Positions 1 through 7,279 of a DNA stretch of 36,792 nucleotides are shown here, in pieces. The stretch's first letter is position 1. Each line of letters starts with the position of its first letter. The notes beneath the pieces are model-generated. The model did no database searches. It saw nothing but the letters and a program-made list of their open reading frames with translations, and was not told where the DNA came from. The position numbers were made by a program, and so were the translations under genes. The stretch comes from an uncultured Muribaculaceae bacterium (GTDB lineage Bacteria > Bacteroidota > Bacteroidia > Bacteroidales > Muribaculaceae), in contig CAJTMY010000027.1 of the NCBI GenBank assembly GCA_910577355.1, positions 1 to 36,792 of the forward strand, given 5' to 3'.

Positions 1-239
1 GTTTATGATAATCAGTTGACTCTCTTTTGATTATTTTTATCGAACTCACGTTAATTAGGTGAAACAAGCGTATTATTATCAGATTATCAGAGTGTTAAAT
101 GATAAAATAGCTGCTTGATTTCTTGCATATGTCGTTGAAAATTAGTATATTTACATACTTGGAGCGTCGCTTCAACCGATAGTCCGGCTATGCTGTTATC
201 GCATTGTCGGAATATCATAACATCATAATATCTCTGACT
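1..239. other. AT-rich non-coding stretch, no gene recognised
   Basis: This left-edge segment is AT-rich with frequent stops in all frames. A 17-codon reading frame begins at the ATG near 128 but has no supporting context. A near-match to the Bacteroidetes -7 box (TATATTTA, around 148) lies inside it. No tRNA, terminator or known gene end was recognised. Confidence 0.5.
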
Positions 240-452
240 ATGTTTCAGCTTCTACTGATGATATATCTATTGCCCGTAGTGATAATCGCGGTATTGCTTA
301 TCCGCTTTATCCGATGGCTGCTCTCGCTCGCCCTGCGGTTCATACGTTGGACTGTGCCGGTATTGTTCAGACTTGCCGTGCGGCTTCTTGTGCTTGGTTG
401 GCAAGGGGGACGTTCCCTGTGGCGGTATTACAATCGCCGAACTGCGCCGTAG
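240..452 (+). CDS. Small hydrophobic, arginine-rich membrane protein (hypothetical)
   Basis: This is a 70-residue reading frame starting at the ATG at 240; a TTG at 204 would add 12 residues. The first 30 or so residues are almost all Leu, Ile and Val (MFQLLLMIYLLPVVIIAVLL), giving one clear transmembrane helix. A second amphipathic or membrane stretch follows, dotted with Arg (RFIRW twice), and the tail is basic. It resembles the small membrane proteins common in Bacteroidales accessory regions, but I do not recognise a family. It sits just upstream of the 12-bp repeat tract. A chance ORF is possible, although the sustained hydrophobicity argues for a real peptide. Confidence 0.4.
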   Translation: MFQLLLMIYLLPVVIIAVLLIRFIRWLLSLALRFIRWTVPVLFRLAVRLLVLGWQGGRSLWRYYNRRTAP

Positions 453-562
453 GAATTTTTGCAGGGAGGGAAAAAGAGGGGACACGGGCATAGACTTCTC
501 CCTTTGGCGAGGCTCTTGCGATCGTGCGTCATGGAGGCTGAAAACCGCCGCTTTTCCGGGGT

Positions 563-800
563 ATGTGCGCCACCTTTTCCGACACCTTCACCGACACCTT
601 TACAGCCACATCTTCCGCCACCTTTTCGGACACCTGTTCAGACACCTTTACCGACACTGATACAGACACATTTACATACACCCTTGGGGACACTTCTTCA
701 GACACCCTTGGGGACACTTCTTCAGACACCTTTGGGGACACTTTTGGGGACACCTTTTCCGCCACTTTTTCGGCAGGTGTGCGCCACCTTTTTCTCCACC
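563..800. repeat. Degenerate 12-bp tandem repeat tract (GACACCTTT-type)
   Basis: About twenty imperfect units built on GACACCTTT(T/C)NN or GCCACCTTTTCN follow each other with a 12-nt period. One block, GACACTTCTTCAGACACC, occurs twice. Read on the plus strand the period gives Thr-Phe-Ser-Asp-type units (DTFTDTF). Read on the minus strand (828 to 529, TTG start) it gives KVSEKVAEKVSPKVSEEV, a four-residue period. Minus-strand KVxEKV repeats resemble the low-complexity tails of some Bacteroidetes AlbA_2-type DNA-binding proteins, but no such domain precedes them here. The tract may be a decayed gene tail or a structural repeat. Confidence 0.75.
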
Positions 801-998
801 TTTCCGGACACCTCCTGCAAGCCTCCAAATAGCCCCGATTTATCCACTTTTCAGAGCGCGAACCCTCACGGGCTTTTGGGCGTTTTCATAGTAGAACCCG
901 CCTATGCTCAATGTTAAATATTATTTAATTCGGCGATATTCGCAAAATAATTGTTAATTTTGAGCATCGGATTGAAGAGAGCCGAAATTGAGGCAAAA

Positions 999-1020
999 TC
1001 GGTGCCTGAAAAAGCACCGA
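999..1020. repeat. Inverted repeat, 7-bp arms
   Basis: TCGGTGC (999-1005) and GCACCGA (1014-1020) form a perfect inverted repeat with an 8-nt loop. It directly abuts the GTGGTAC direct repeat. It could be a protein-binding or recombination site. There is no T-run on either side, so an intrinsic terminator is unlikely. Confidence 0.5.
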
Positions 1021-1023
1021 AAT

Positions 1024-1042
1024 GTGGTACAAACCGTGGTAC
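1024..1042. repeat. Direct repeat GTGGTAC, 12-bp phase
   Basis: GTGGTAC occurs at 1024-1030 and again at 1036-1042, with start points 12 bp apart and AAACC between. The outer flanks AATGT and ACATT are inverted relative to each other. One-turn phasing of paired motifs is typical of a regulator or recombinase binding site. No integrase gene is present in the window, so its role is inferred only. Confidence 0.45.
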
Positions 1043-1123
1043 ATTGCCACTCAATCACATTCTATAACAAATTGAAAATCAAAACAATAAGCGAGGTAAA
1101 ACGAAGCGCACTCGGATCACGAG

Positions 1124-1147
1124 AATAGCCACCGTGAGGTGGCTATT
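1124..1147 (-). terminator. Perfect 10-bp hairpin downstream of the mini-operon
   Basis: AATAGCCACC (1124-1133) and GGTGGCTATT (1138-1147) are perfectly complementary around a 4-nt loop. Read on the minus strand, the hairpin begins 11 nt after the stop of the 49-residue ORF (1159), which suits a terminator. No U-tract follows, so an attenuator or mRNA-stabilising role is equally possible. Confidence 0.5.
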
Positions 1148-1158
1148 ATTCGTATTCA

Positions 1159-1308
1159 TCATTTTCTGATTCTGCGGATTATCCAGTAGATAAGCCCATA
1201 CACACTCAGCACTATTGCTGTGCATGTGATCAATGTAGTTATGAAACCGGGGCATACGCAGATGACAATAAAGATTATCAATATCGCCCAAAGTATTATT
1301 CCAAACAT
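1159..1308 (-). CDS. Very small integral membrane protein, 49 aa (hypothetical)
   Basis: The frame runs from the ATG at 1308 to the TGA at 1159. The product starts MFGIILWAILIIFIVICVC, has a Pro-Gly turn, then a second hydrophobic segment (ITTLITCTAIVLSVYGLIYW), and ends in a basic tail (IIRRIRK). That gives two predicted transmembrane helices and a cytoplasmic positive C-terminus. It lies 21 nt downstream of another tiny ORF on the same strand, with a promoter-like box upstream and a strong hairpin 11 nt downstream. The size and shape recall membrane-acting small peptides, but no family is recognised and no function is claimed. Confidence 0.5.
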   Translation of the reverse strand: MFGIILWAILIIFIVICVCPGFITTLITCTAIVLSVYGLIYWIIRRIRK

Positions 1309-1329
1309 ATGCAGTTGTGTTGGCGTTTA

Positions 1330-1407
1330 TTAATCGATATTTCCACCTTCGTCCAGCGCTTGCCCTATCCAGGCGAAGCAGCAGATGAGCATTATTATTA
1401 TCTCCAT
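1330..1407 (-). CDS. Tiny ORF, 25 aa, hydrophobic start (hypothetical)
   Basis: The frame runs from the ATG at 1407 to the TAA at 1330 and encodes a short peptide beginning MEIIIMLICCFAWIG and ending in an acidic tail (LDEGGNID). It begins 42 nt downstream of a TAACTTTG promoter box and precedes the 49-residue membrane ORF. It could be a small membrane peptide or a leader peptide for the next ORF. At this length chance is a real alternative. Confidence 0.3.
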   Translation of the reverse strand: MEIIIMLICCFAWIGQALDEGGNID

Positions 1408-1408
1408 A

Positions 1409-1571
1409 GTCAGTGCAATTTAAATTAGGCCATAATGGCTTTCGTTCACAAAGTTAGTTACATCATTGTGAAAGAATATTGCACAGATGTGTTAAAAAAC
1501 CTACGCATTATTTTGCAAATACAGCCACCCTATAAAATGACAGTGTTTGCGCATAGTTATCTAAGTTTTGT
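1409..1571. other. AT-rich spacer between res and the small-ORF unit
   Basis: This 163-nt spacer lies downstream of res and upstream of the minus-strand small-ORF pair. Apart from the TAACTTTG box I see no gene, no RNA gene and no clear terminator hairpin for res. Confidence 0.5.
1449..1456 (-). promoter_or_regulatory. Bacteroidetes -7 box TAACTTTG for the small-ORF pair
   Basis: On the minus strand TAACTTTG matches the TAnnTTTG consensus exactly. The start codon at 1407 would sit about 35 nt past the predicted transcription start. No clear TTTG is seen 20 nt upstream, so the -33 element is weak or absent. Confidence 0.45.
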
Positions 1572-4253
1572 TCAGAATAGTTGCGAGGTATTGATTACGT
1601 TCTTGAAATCTGAAAGGCGGTCGACGGCTGTATGCGGGATGATGATGTAGCGCCAGGGTTTGCCACCGTGGCGGGTGGCATGATCTCCGGCTATGTCGCA
1701 GTATCGGCGGGCGGCTTTGGCCTTGTCCTGTACGTCCTTGTTGTCGATGTCTCTCTCGGCTTTTGTCTCGCACATGTATATGGCTTCGACTGTCTCTACT
1801 ATGAAATCCGGCTCATATCTTTTGGAGCCGTCGGCCCAATAGATATTGAACTGCCGCGGCACCGGGCGCAGCCATTTCAACACTGCGGGGTCTTTTTCAA
1901 GTATGTAGGCGAAATTCCACTCCGTAGTGCTGTCGAAGCGTGTTTCGGGATAGTAGGATTTCATCAGCCCCTGCACTATATACTTGTTGCCCCACGACTC
2001 TTTTTCAGGCATGTCGCTTATCATGCGCTTTGCAAAACCATTGTCGATCATGTGTTGGTCGAGAATACGGCTGAACGGCAGAACAGTGGCCGGGGCAACA
2101 TCTTCTTTGATGATATGGAAATGTTCTTTCATCTGCTTGTGGATGTTCATCGCGAGCTGTTCCTTGTGGTCATGGATTATTTCAACCAGATCGGTGTCCG
2201 TGATCCCGGGGTTATGTTTTTTGATTGCGTTCACTGCCCGGTCTGCAAGTTTATAAAGCAGATCGGAACATTCGTCGTAATCAATATCGTCGAAGTCGGC
2301 AAGACGATCCACGAGGATGTCAGGCGGATTGCCTTTCGGACTGCTGCCGCGACCGGCTATGATGTCGGTCGCGCCGGTATCAAGACTTTGCCGCCGGATA
2401 TAATGTGTCTCGCGATCAATATCATATCCTGTCGACGTATCAAGATCGAAGTCTTCAAATACAGCTTTGATACGCGGTTGTCCGAACATGATGATCGGAA
2501 TTTCAATCGCGTTTTTCTCGTAATCGACAACGACATGTCTGATTACTTTGTCGAGTTGCTCGAGTTGCTCCTTGGCCTCCTGATCGGCAAAAAGCGGATT
2601 CGATGCTTTGGCGCGTTCAACGATTGTCTCGGCTGCTTTTTTCCGGAGGATCTTCATTATTCCGGGGTTCTTCAGATCGCCGTAATGTTGCACGCTCTCT
2701 GCGGCCTGAGGTATCACTTCGAGCACGGCGCGGACTGCATCGCAGGTGCGCTCGGCCACTTTCTTCTCATAATCGGTCTGTGCCTGCTTTACGGCTGCCT
2801 CGTACTTTTTGACAATGGAATTTGTGGTGGTGACTACCTGGCCATGCCGCGGAGTCACATCATCATCGTCAAGTTCGATGTAGGATAGCTTGCTGAGCAC
2901 ACTGTCGCCGTTGCGCGCCTTGTCGATTACGGCCGCAAAGTTGTCGTGGGCGATAACCGTGAGCTTGTCGACATCGGGATTGCCTGTGCGCTCGCCGCCA
3001 TAAGGCAGCCGGAGTCCCCGGCCTATGGTCTGCTCGATCAGTACAGCCGCATCGGCGGCACGGAGAGGAATTATCGTGTATAGATTGTTCACGTCCCAGC
3101 CCTCTTTGAGCATATTGACATGTACAACAATTTCGATGGTATTGTCCGGCGATTCGAGGGCGACAAACTGCTGCTCTATATCCTCGTCTTTCTTGGTCGA
3201 ACTATCGATCTGCAAGACCTTTCCTTTATATTCTCCGTCGAATATGCGGTCGCTTTCGAGCAGGTCTTTCACGGCCCGGGCATGGGCGATGTCGCGACAC
3301 GCCACGAGGATGAACGGATGGACGATGTGCTTGCCGTTCTGCCGGGCATAAAGTTCGATAGCACGCTTTGTCTGTTCATGGACGGCGATGCCGTCCTGAA
3401 GCTTCGTTATCTCGATCTCGTCTTGCGTGTAGTTGGCTTTCTTGAAATTAATGCGTCCGGCCACTGTCGGGTCTTTGACATAGCGTTTGTCGGCGAGAGC
3501 CTGGGCAAGATTATATTCAAATACTATGTTTTTGAATGATTTGCCCTTCTCATCGAGCGGTGTCGCGGTCATCTCGAAGCCGAGCACGGGACGGAGCTCG
3601 TTGATGGCTTTCTTGGATGCGTCGGCGTGGTAGCGGTGCGCCTCGTCCATCAGGATGGCGAGGTCGGGCAGCGAGGCAAGATAATCGAAGTATGACTGTC
3701 CGATATATTCCGACAGGCGGCGCATCCGCGGTGCTCCTTTCTTGCCTTCTTTACTGTCTTTGTTGAACTTGGATATGTTGAATATATTGATTTGCAAGGA
3801 AGAGAAGATCGATGGCGTGCGCTCGTCGTAAGTTTCGCCGGTAACTACCTGCGGCGGAGAGGATACAAACTCGCTTATACCCTTGAAAACATATTTTTCG
3901 TAAGACGGGTCGCCGAAATCACGGCACAGTTTGTTGTAAAGCGTAAGGTTCGGGGCAAGTATGAAGAAATGCCTGATGCCTTTTTTCAGATACAGATAGG
4001 TTATTATTGCGCCCATAAGCCGCGTCTTGCCGATGCCGGTGGCTATTGAGAAGGCAAGCGAAGGAAAATCGCGGTCGAAATTCTTGAACTCGGGTACGAT
4101 AGATTTTACCTCGGCGACTTCCTTTTTGAGAAAACCGGCAAGTTCTGCCTCATCCTGCGGCGGCTTCTGCAAAGAAAGCTTATCGACAATTCGCGAAGTG
4201 AGGTCGAGAGCCTTTGCGAGCGGTTCGCGGAGCGAGAGCCGCTGTCGTATCAT
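1572..4253 (-). CDS. res: Type III restriction enzyme, Res subunit (helicase and nuclease)
   Basis: Res subunits of type III systems translocate on or switch along DNA using ATP and cleave when paired with Mod. From the ATG at 4253 the protein is 893 residues. It has a Walker A-like TGIGKT (about 72-77), DEAH (203-206), MTATP (228-232), LKEGWDV (near 382) and the arginine-finger motif QTIGRGLR (408-415), which together are the SF2 helicase core. A C-terminal PD-(D/E)xK nuclease is visible as PD at 815-816 and E-T-K at 829-831. The mod stop is followed by one base and then this ATG (TAATATG), so coupling is likely. An alternative start at 4280 would overlap mod by 26 nt and add nine residues. 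The reading frame is intact and appears functional. Confidence 0.93.
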   Translation of the reverse strand: MIRQRLSLREPLAKALDLTSRIVDKLSLQKPPQDEAELAGFLKKEVAEVKSIVPEFKNFDRDFPSLAFSIATGIGKTRLMGAIITYLYLKKGIRHFFILAPNLTLYNKLCRDFGDPSYEKYVFKGISEFVSSPPQVVTGETYDERTPSIFSSLQINIFNISKFNKDSKEGKKGAPRMRRLSEYIGQSYFDYLASLPDLAILMDEAHRYHADASKKAINELRPVLGFEMTATPLDEKGKSFKNIVFEYNLAQALADKRYVKDPTVAGRINFKKANYTQDEIEITKLQDGIAVHEQTKRAIELYARQNGKHIVHPFILVACRDIAHARAVKDLLESDRIFDGEYKGKVLQIDSSTKKDEDIEQQFVALESPDNTIEIVVHVNMLKEGWDVNNLYTIIPLRAADAAVLIEQTIGRGLRLPYGGERTGNPDVDKLTVIAHDNFAAVIDKARNGDSVLSKLSYIELDDDDVTPRHGQVVTTTNSIVKKYEAAVKQAQTDYEKKVAERTCDAVRAVLEVIPQAAESVQHYGDLKNPGIMKILRKKAAETIVERAKASNPLFADQEAKEQLEQLDKVIRHVVVDYEKNAIEIPIIMFGQPRIKAVFEDFDLDTSTGYDIDRETHYIRRQSLDTGATDIIAGRGSSPKGNPPDILVDRLADFDDIDYDECSDLLYKLADRAVNAIKKHNPGITDTDLVEIIHDHKEQLAMNIHKQMKEHFHIIKEDVAPATVLPFSRILDQHMIDNGFAKRMISDMPEKESWGNKYIVQGLMKSYYPETRFDSTTEWNFAYILEKDPAVLKWLRPVPRQFNIYWADGSKRYEPDFIVETVEAIYMCETKAERDIDNKDVQDKAKAARRYCDIAGDHATRHGGKPWRYIIIPHTAVDRLSDFKNVINTSQLF

Positions 4254-4254
4254 A

Positions 4255-5982
4255 TTAACAGTCGTATCCATCTTCTTCAATTTCCATTTCGGGGAGCGCG
4301 ATTATATTGAGCGAATAGTCATCGCGGCCAAACTCGCAGCGGCCGAGAAGCATTTTCGGAATTTTCTTCATGGTAATGTTCGGAAAGCGGTTGTTGCACT
4401 CCGATTGGAACCTTGTGCAGCATATCAGCAGCGACTCATCTTCGGCCATCTGCTCATGCATATGCTGCAGACTCTCAACGGTTAGAAACTCCGTCGTGGT
4501 AAAAATGAAGTCGTGCTCGGAGCTGAAGCCCTGTTTCCAGTATTGCTCTCGGCTCGGCTGATAGGTGAACCCTTCCTGCTTAGCCATCGCGGCGGCGAGC
4601 ATGTCGGCGTTATAAGCCTTGTTGATTACAAAGTTGCCGTGCTTGTCCTCGTTAAGAAGGCTCGGCGCAAGTTCATAGAACCTGAAGCCTCCTCCTCCAT
4701 GCCATTTCTGCGTCTTTGAAATGCCGCTGTTATCATCACCGGAAATCACTCGCCTTAATCGATGATAACTATGGGTATATGCATGTTCGCCTAACTCTAT
4801 CCCGATCCAACGGCGTCCCATTTTGTGGGCTACTGCAGAGGTCGTGCCACTTCCGAGAAAACTGTCTAACACAACATCTTCTTCTGAAGAAGTTGAAAGT
4901 TCGATACATCGTTTGACCAATCTTTCGGGCTTCTTTCCTCTTCTAAAAGTAACATCTCCCTCTTTCGCAATACCTTCCCAAGCAATATCAGTCCAGATAT
5001 CGGTCAATAATTTTGATGCTTGAAGTTGTCCGTCGATAATTTGAACGTTTTTGGAATAAAATGCTAACTGTTGCCCGTTGATGACATAAACATCGTCCAA
5101 GCCTTCACGCTCAAGCCGTAAAAGCACATTTGGATTAGCAATAGATTGTTTCTTTAATTCGACAACTTTAGCGCCGGCTCCTGAATCGCTTATAGCTGTA
5201 TAACGGCAAATCCTATCGGCGTTTTCTATAATAAACTTATTGTAGGCTTTGAGAATATTTTCGGGATTGTTGCTTCTTAAAGTAACATTTTGAGAGAATG
5301 CTTCAGAAACGGGGATGAATTTCCATTCAGTATATGGTCGCTGAAAATCTACGATATATTTGTTGTACGCGTAATCCGGATTACGCGGAGTCCTGATACG
5401 GTTTTCAACCAATTTGGAACGGTTACGGGCATAAAACAAAATATATTCGGATGCGACAAACATGCCGGGATTAACTGTGCTGAAAGCTGAGGGTGAACGA
5501 GCATCTACGGTTACACGGTTCATGAAATTCTCTCTTCCGAAAATCTCATCGAGAATAACCTTGCAGTAATCGGATTCATTGTCGTCCAAATGAACGAATA
5601 ATGCACCGTCCTCTCTAAGGAGTTTGTGGAGAATCTCAAACCTGCGGTACATCATATTTAGCCATGTAGAATGTTCAAGACCATCTTCATATCCGATATC
5701 TTTTCCATCTGAATCAATACGTGCGCCGGTGTTATATGGTGGATCGATGTATATACATTTTATTGCTCCGGTAAAATTTTCTTCGAGGGCGCGAAGCGCA
5801 AGGAGATTGTCGCCGTGGATAAGCATGTTGCCCGGCCACGGCTTGCCATTTGGCAACGTGCCGGTCTCTACTTCACCGCAGGCGAGCGCAGGATTCTCAA
5901 CAAGTATGCGCGGCTCAATGGCAGGCCGTTCATCGTCCTTGCCTATCCACGTGAGTTCCAATTTATTTAGTTTCTGAGACAT
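4255..5982 (-). CDS. mod: Type III restriction-modification system, Mod adenine methyltransferase
   Basis: Mod recognises the DNA site and methylates adenine N6, and also supplies specificity to Res. The 575-residue protein carries DPPYNTG (motif IV, 80-86) before FLGSGTT (motif I, 375-381). This beta-class motif order is typical of type III Mod. Between them, about residues 160-330, lies the variable target-recognition domain, whose DNA (about 4990-5500) is visibly more AT-rich than the flanking catalytic parts. The gene overlaps the preceding small ORF by 20 nt and directly precedes res. I see no simple-sequence repeat in the N-terminal part that would suggest phase variation. Confidence 0.94.
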   Translation of the reverse strand: MSQKLNKLELTWIGKDDERPAIEPRILVENPALACGEVETGTLPNGKPWPGNMLIHGDNLLALRALEENFTGAIKCIYIDPPYNTGARIDSDGKDIGYEDGLEHSTWLNMMYRRFEILHKLLREDGALFVHLDDNESDYCKVILDEIFGRENFMNRVTVDARSPSAFSTVNPGMFVASEYILFYARNRSKLVENRIRTPRNPDYAYNKYIVDFQRPYTEWKFIPVSEAFSQNVTLRSNNPENILKAYNKFIIENADRICRYTAISDSGAGAKVVELKKQSIANPNVLLRLEREGLDDVYVINGQQLAFYSKNVQIIDGQLQASKLLTDIWTDIAWEGIAKEGDVTFRRGKKPERLVKRCIELSTSSEEDVVLDSFLGSGTTSAVAHKMGRRWIGIELGEHAYTHSYHRLRRVISGDDNSGISKTQKWHGGGGFRFYELAPSLLNEDKHGNFVINKAYNADMLAAAMAKQEGFTYQPSREQYWKQGFSSEHDFIFTTTEFLTVESLQHMHEQMAEDESLLICCTRFQSECNNRFPNITMKKIPKMLLGRCEFGRDDYSLNIIALPEMEIEEDGYDC

Positions 5983-6136
5983 ACTTAGTCAGCTTACTTT
6001 CTATATTGTTTATTTCATTATCAAAAAACGTTTTACCTAAAGATTCTAATTCATCAAAATTTAAAGATGAGATTCTGGCGGCTATAATTTGTTTTTCTAA
6101 ATCTATATCGTCTGCATCAAAAAAATCTAAATTCAT
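5963..6136 (-). CDS. Small AT-rich ORF between RhuM gene and mod (hypothetical, possibly a remnant)
   Basis: From the ATG at 6136 to the TAA at 5963 this encodes 57 residues, beginning MNLDFFDADDIDLEKQII and rich in Asp, Glu, Lys, Leu and Phe. The same frame is open upstream, without an ATG, right back to the stop of the RhuM gene at 6242-6244, giving 92 codons in total in the RhuM frame. The stop lies inside mod, so the two genes overlap by 20 nt and could be translationally coupled. Base composition is much more AT-rich than rhuM, mod or res. It may be a complete small gene, the tail of a gene displaced by the RhuM cassette, or a readthrough extension. I do not recognise the family. Confidence 0.5.
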   Translation of the reverse strand: MNLDFFDADDIDLEKQIIAARISSLNFDELESLGKTFFDNEINNIESKLTKYVSETK

Positions 6137-6241
6137 TATAACAGACCAAATACGATTTACCTTATGTTGATTTTTGGATGATGATTTAAATTTTAATGCA
6201 CTATCAATGTAAAACTTTTTTATAGCGTCGAGGTTATTTTG

Positions 6242-7240
6242 TTAATTGTCTAACATTCCGCGGATTTCTTTATCGAAATCGGAGTCGATCTGTTGGGTAC
6301 GGTTGAAGATGTCGTATTCGCCTTCGGCTTTTGCCTTTGCCTCGGTTGCGGATATGCTGTCTCGGTCGGGGAGAATGCGGTAGTCGTTGAACGTGAGAAA
6401 CTTGTTGACGCTTGCGGCAAATTCCTCCATCGTGAATGCGCTGTGACGTTCTATCTGTCCTTCGATGTAGTCGAAGTAGGCGGTTACGGTACGTTCAAGC
6501 CGACGTATCTGTTCTTTGTCGAGGTAGTTTTTGGCAATGGAAACGTCGGATTTCAGCACTCGCCCGTCCGGCGCGTATTTCCACGTTGTCAATCCCATAT
6601 GGGGTTTGGTATGGTCGGCACTGTTGAAGATGATTTCGGCGGCTGTCTGCCCGGTGATGGCATAGTGAAAGCGATTCTGTACCATTGCGTAGAAGTCTTT
6701 GGTGGTCGGTGACGTACGGTTGTAGTCTATGCTGCACTCGGCGTAAATGTCGGTTATTTGCTGCCATATCCGTCGTTCGCTCGCACGGATGGAGCGGACG
6801 CGTTCAAGAAGTTCTCGGAAATAGTCTACTCCAAAAGTCGTTTTGCCTTGCTTGAGACGATTGTCATCAAGGACAAACCCCTTGCGGATAAATTCGTTGA
6901 GTATCTTGGTGGCCCATTGACGGAAATAGGTGGCTCGTTGTGAGTTGACGCGATACCCTACGCTGATTATGGCGTCGAGATTGTAAAAAATGCGCTCACG
7001 TTCCACTTGGCGGTTGCCTTCCTGTTGAACTATTCGAATTTTTCGAATAGTTGCTCCTTCGGCCAATTCCTTGCTGTTGTAAATCTCTTTAAGATGATAG
7101 TTTATGGTGTTGACTTCAACGCCAAATAGCTCGGCCATCGCCTTTTGCGTGAGCCAAAGGGTCTCGTCTTGAACGTATGCCTGAACCGCGCCGCTGCCGT
7201 CGGGGAGATTATATAGAATAAATTGGATATCTTTTGCCAT
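6242..7240 (-). CDS. RhuM family protein (virulence protein RhuM-like)
   Basis: The 332-residue product matches the RhuM family, named after a gene of Salmonella pathogenicity island 3 and often found inside restriction-modification loci; its biochemical role is unknown. The N-terminal part (about 20-110) has the WLTQKAMAELFGV segment and the family stretch NLDAIISVGYRVNS followed by FRQWAT, which suggests a winged-helix-like DNA-binding module. The C-terminal half (about 130-330) is helical. The start at 7240 gives the usual family length. It is the first gene of the cassette in transcription order and starts 39 nt after the alkaline phosphatase stop, with no obvious promoter in that gap. 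It may therefore depend on readthrough from the operon upstream. Confidence 0.88.
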   Translation of the reverse strand: MAKDIQFILYNLPDGSGAVQAYVQDETLWLTQKAMAELFGVEVNTINYHLKEIYNSKELAEGATIRKIRIVQQEGNRQVERERIFYNLDAIISVGYRVNSQRATYFRQWATKILNEFIRKGFVLDDNRLKQGKTTFGVDYFRELLERVRSIRASERRIWQQITDIYAECSIDYNRTSPTTKDFYAMVQNRFHYAITGQTAAEIIFNSADHTKPHMGLTTWKYAPDGRVLKSDVSIAKNYLDKEQIRRLERTVTAYFDYIEGQIERHSAFTMEEFAASVNKFLTFNDYRILPDRDSISATEAKAKAEGEYDIFNRTQQIDSDFDKEIRGMLDN

Positions 7241-7279
7241 GATCGGTGTTACTTGCCATCTGTTTGCTCGGGTGGTTGC

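Larger units (their letters stand above)
453..1158. other. Long region without a convincing gene; holds repeats and hairpins
   Basis: Frames on both strands stay open between about 460 and 917, but only because a 12-bp repeat tract (about 563-800) contains no stop codons. No frame shows a recognisable domain. After 918 the DNA becomes AT-rich. It contains a TAATTTTG box (955-962), an inverted repeat (999-1020), a GTGGTAC direct repeat (1024-1042) and a perfect 10-bp-stem hairpin (1124-1147), each listed separately. Confidence 0.6.

Noticed and set aside
563..800. Regular repeats that might be a CRISPR array
   Set aside because: The period is 12 bp, units are degenerate and contiguous, and there are no unique spacers of 25-40 bp, so this is a tandem repeat.
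1632..2888. Long plus-strand open frame (418 codons) opposite res
   Set aside because: It lies wholly antisense to the helicase and nuclease gene, whose motifs are unambiguous, and its translation shows no domain.
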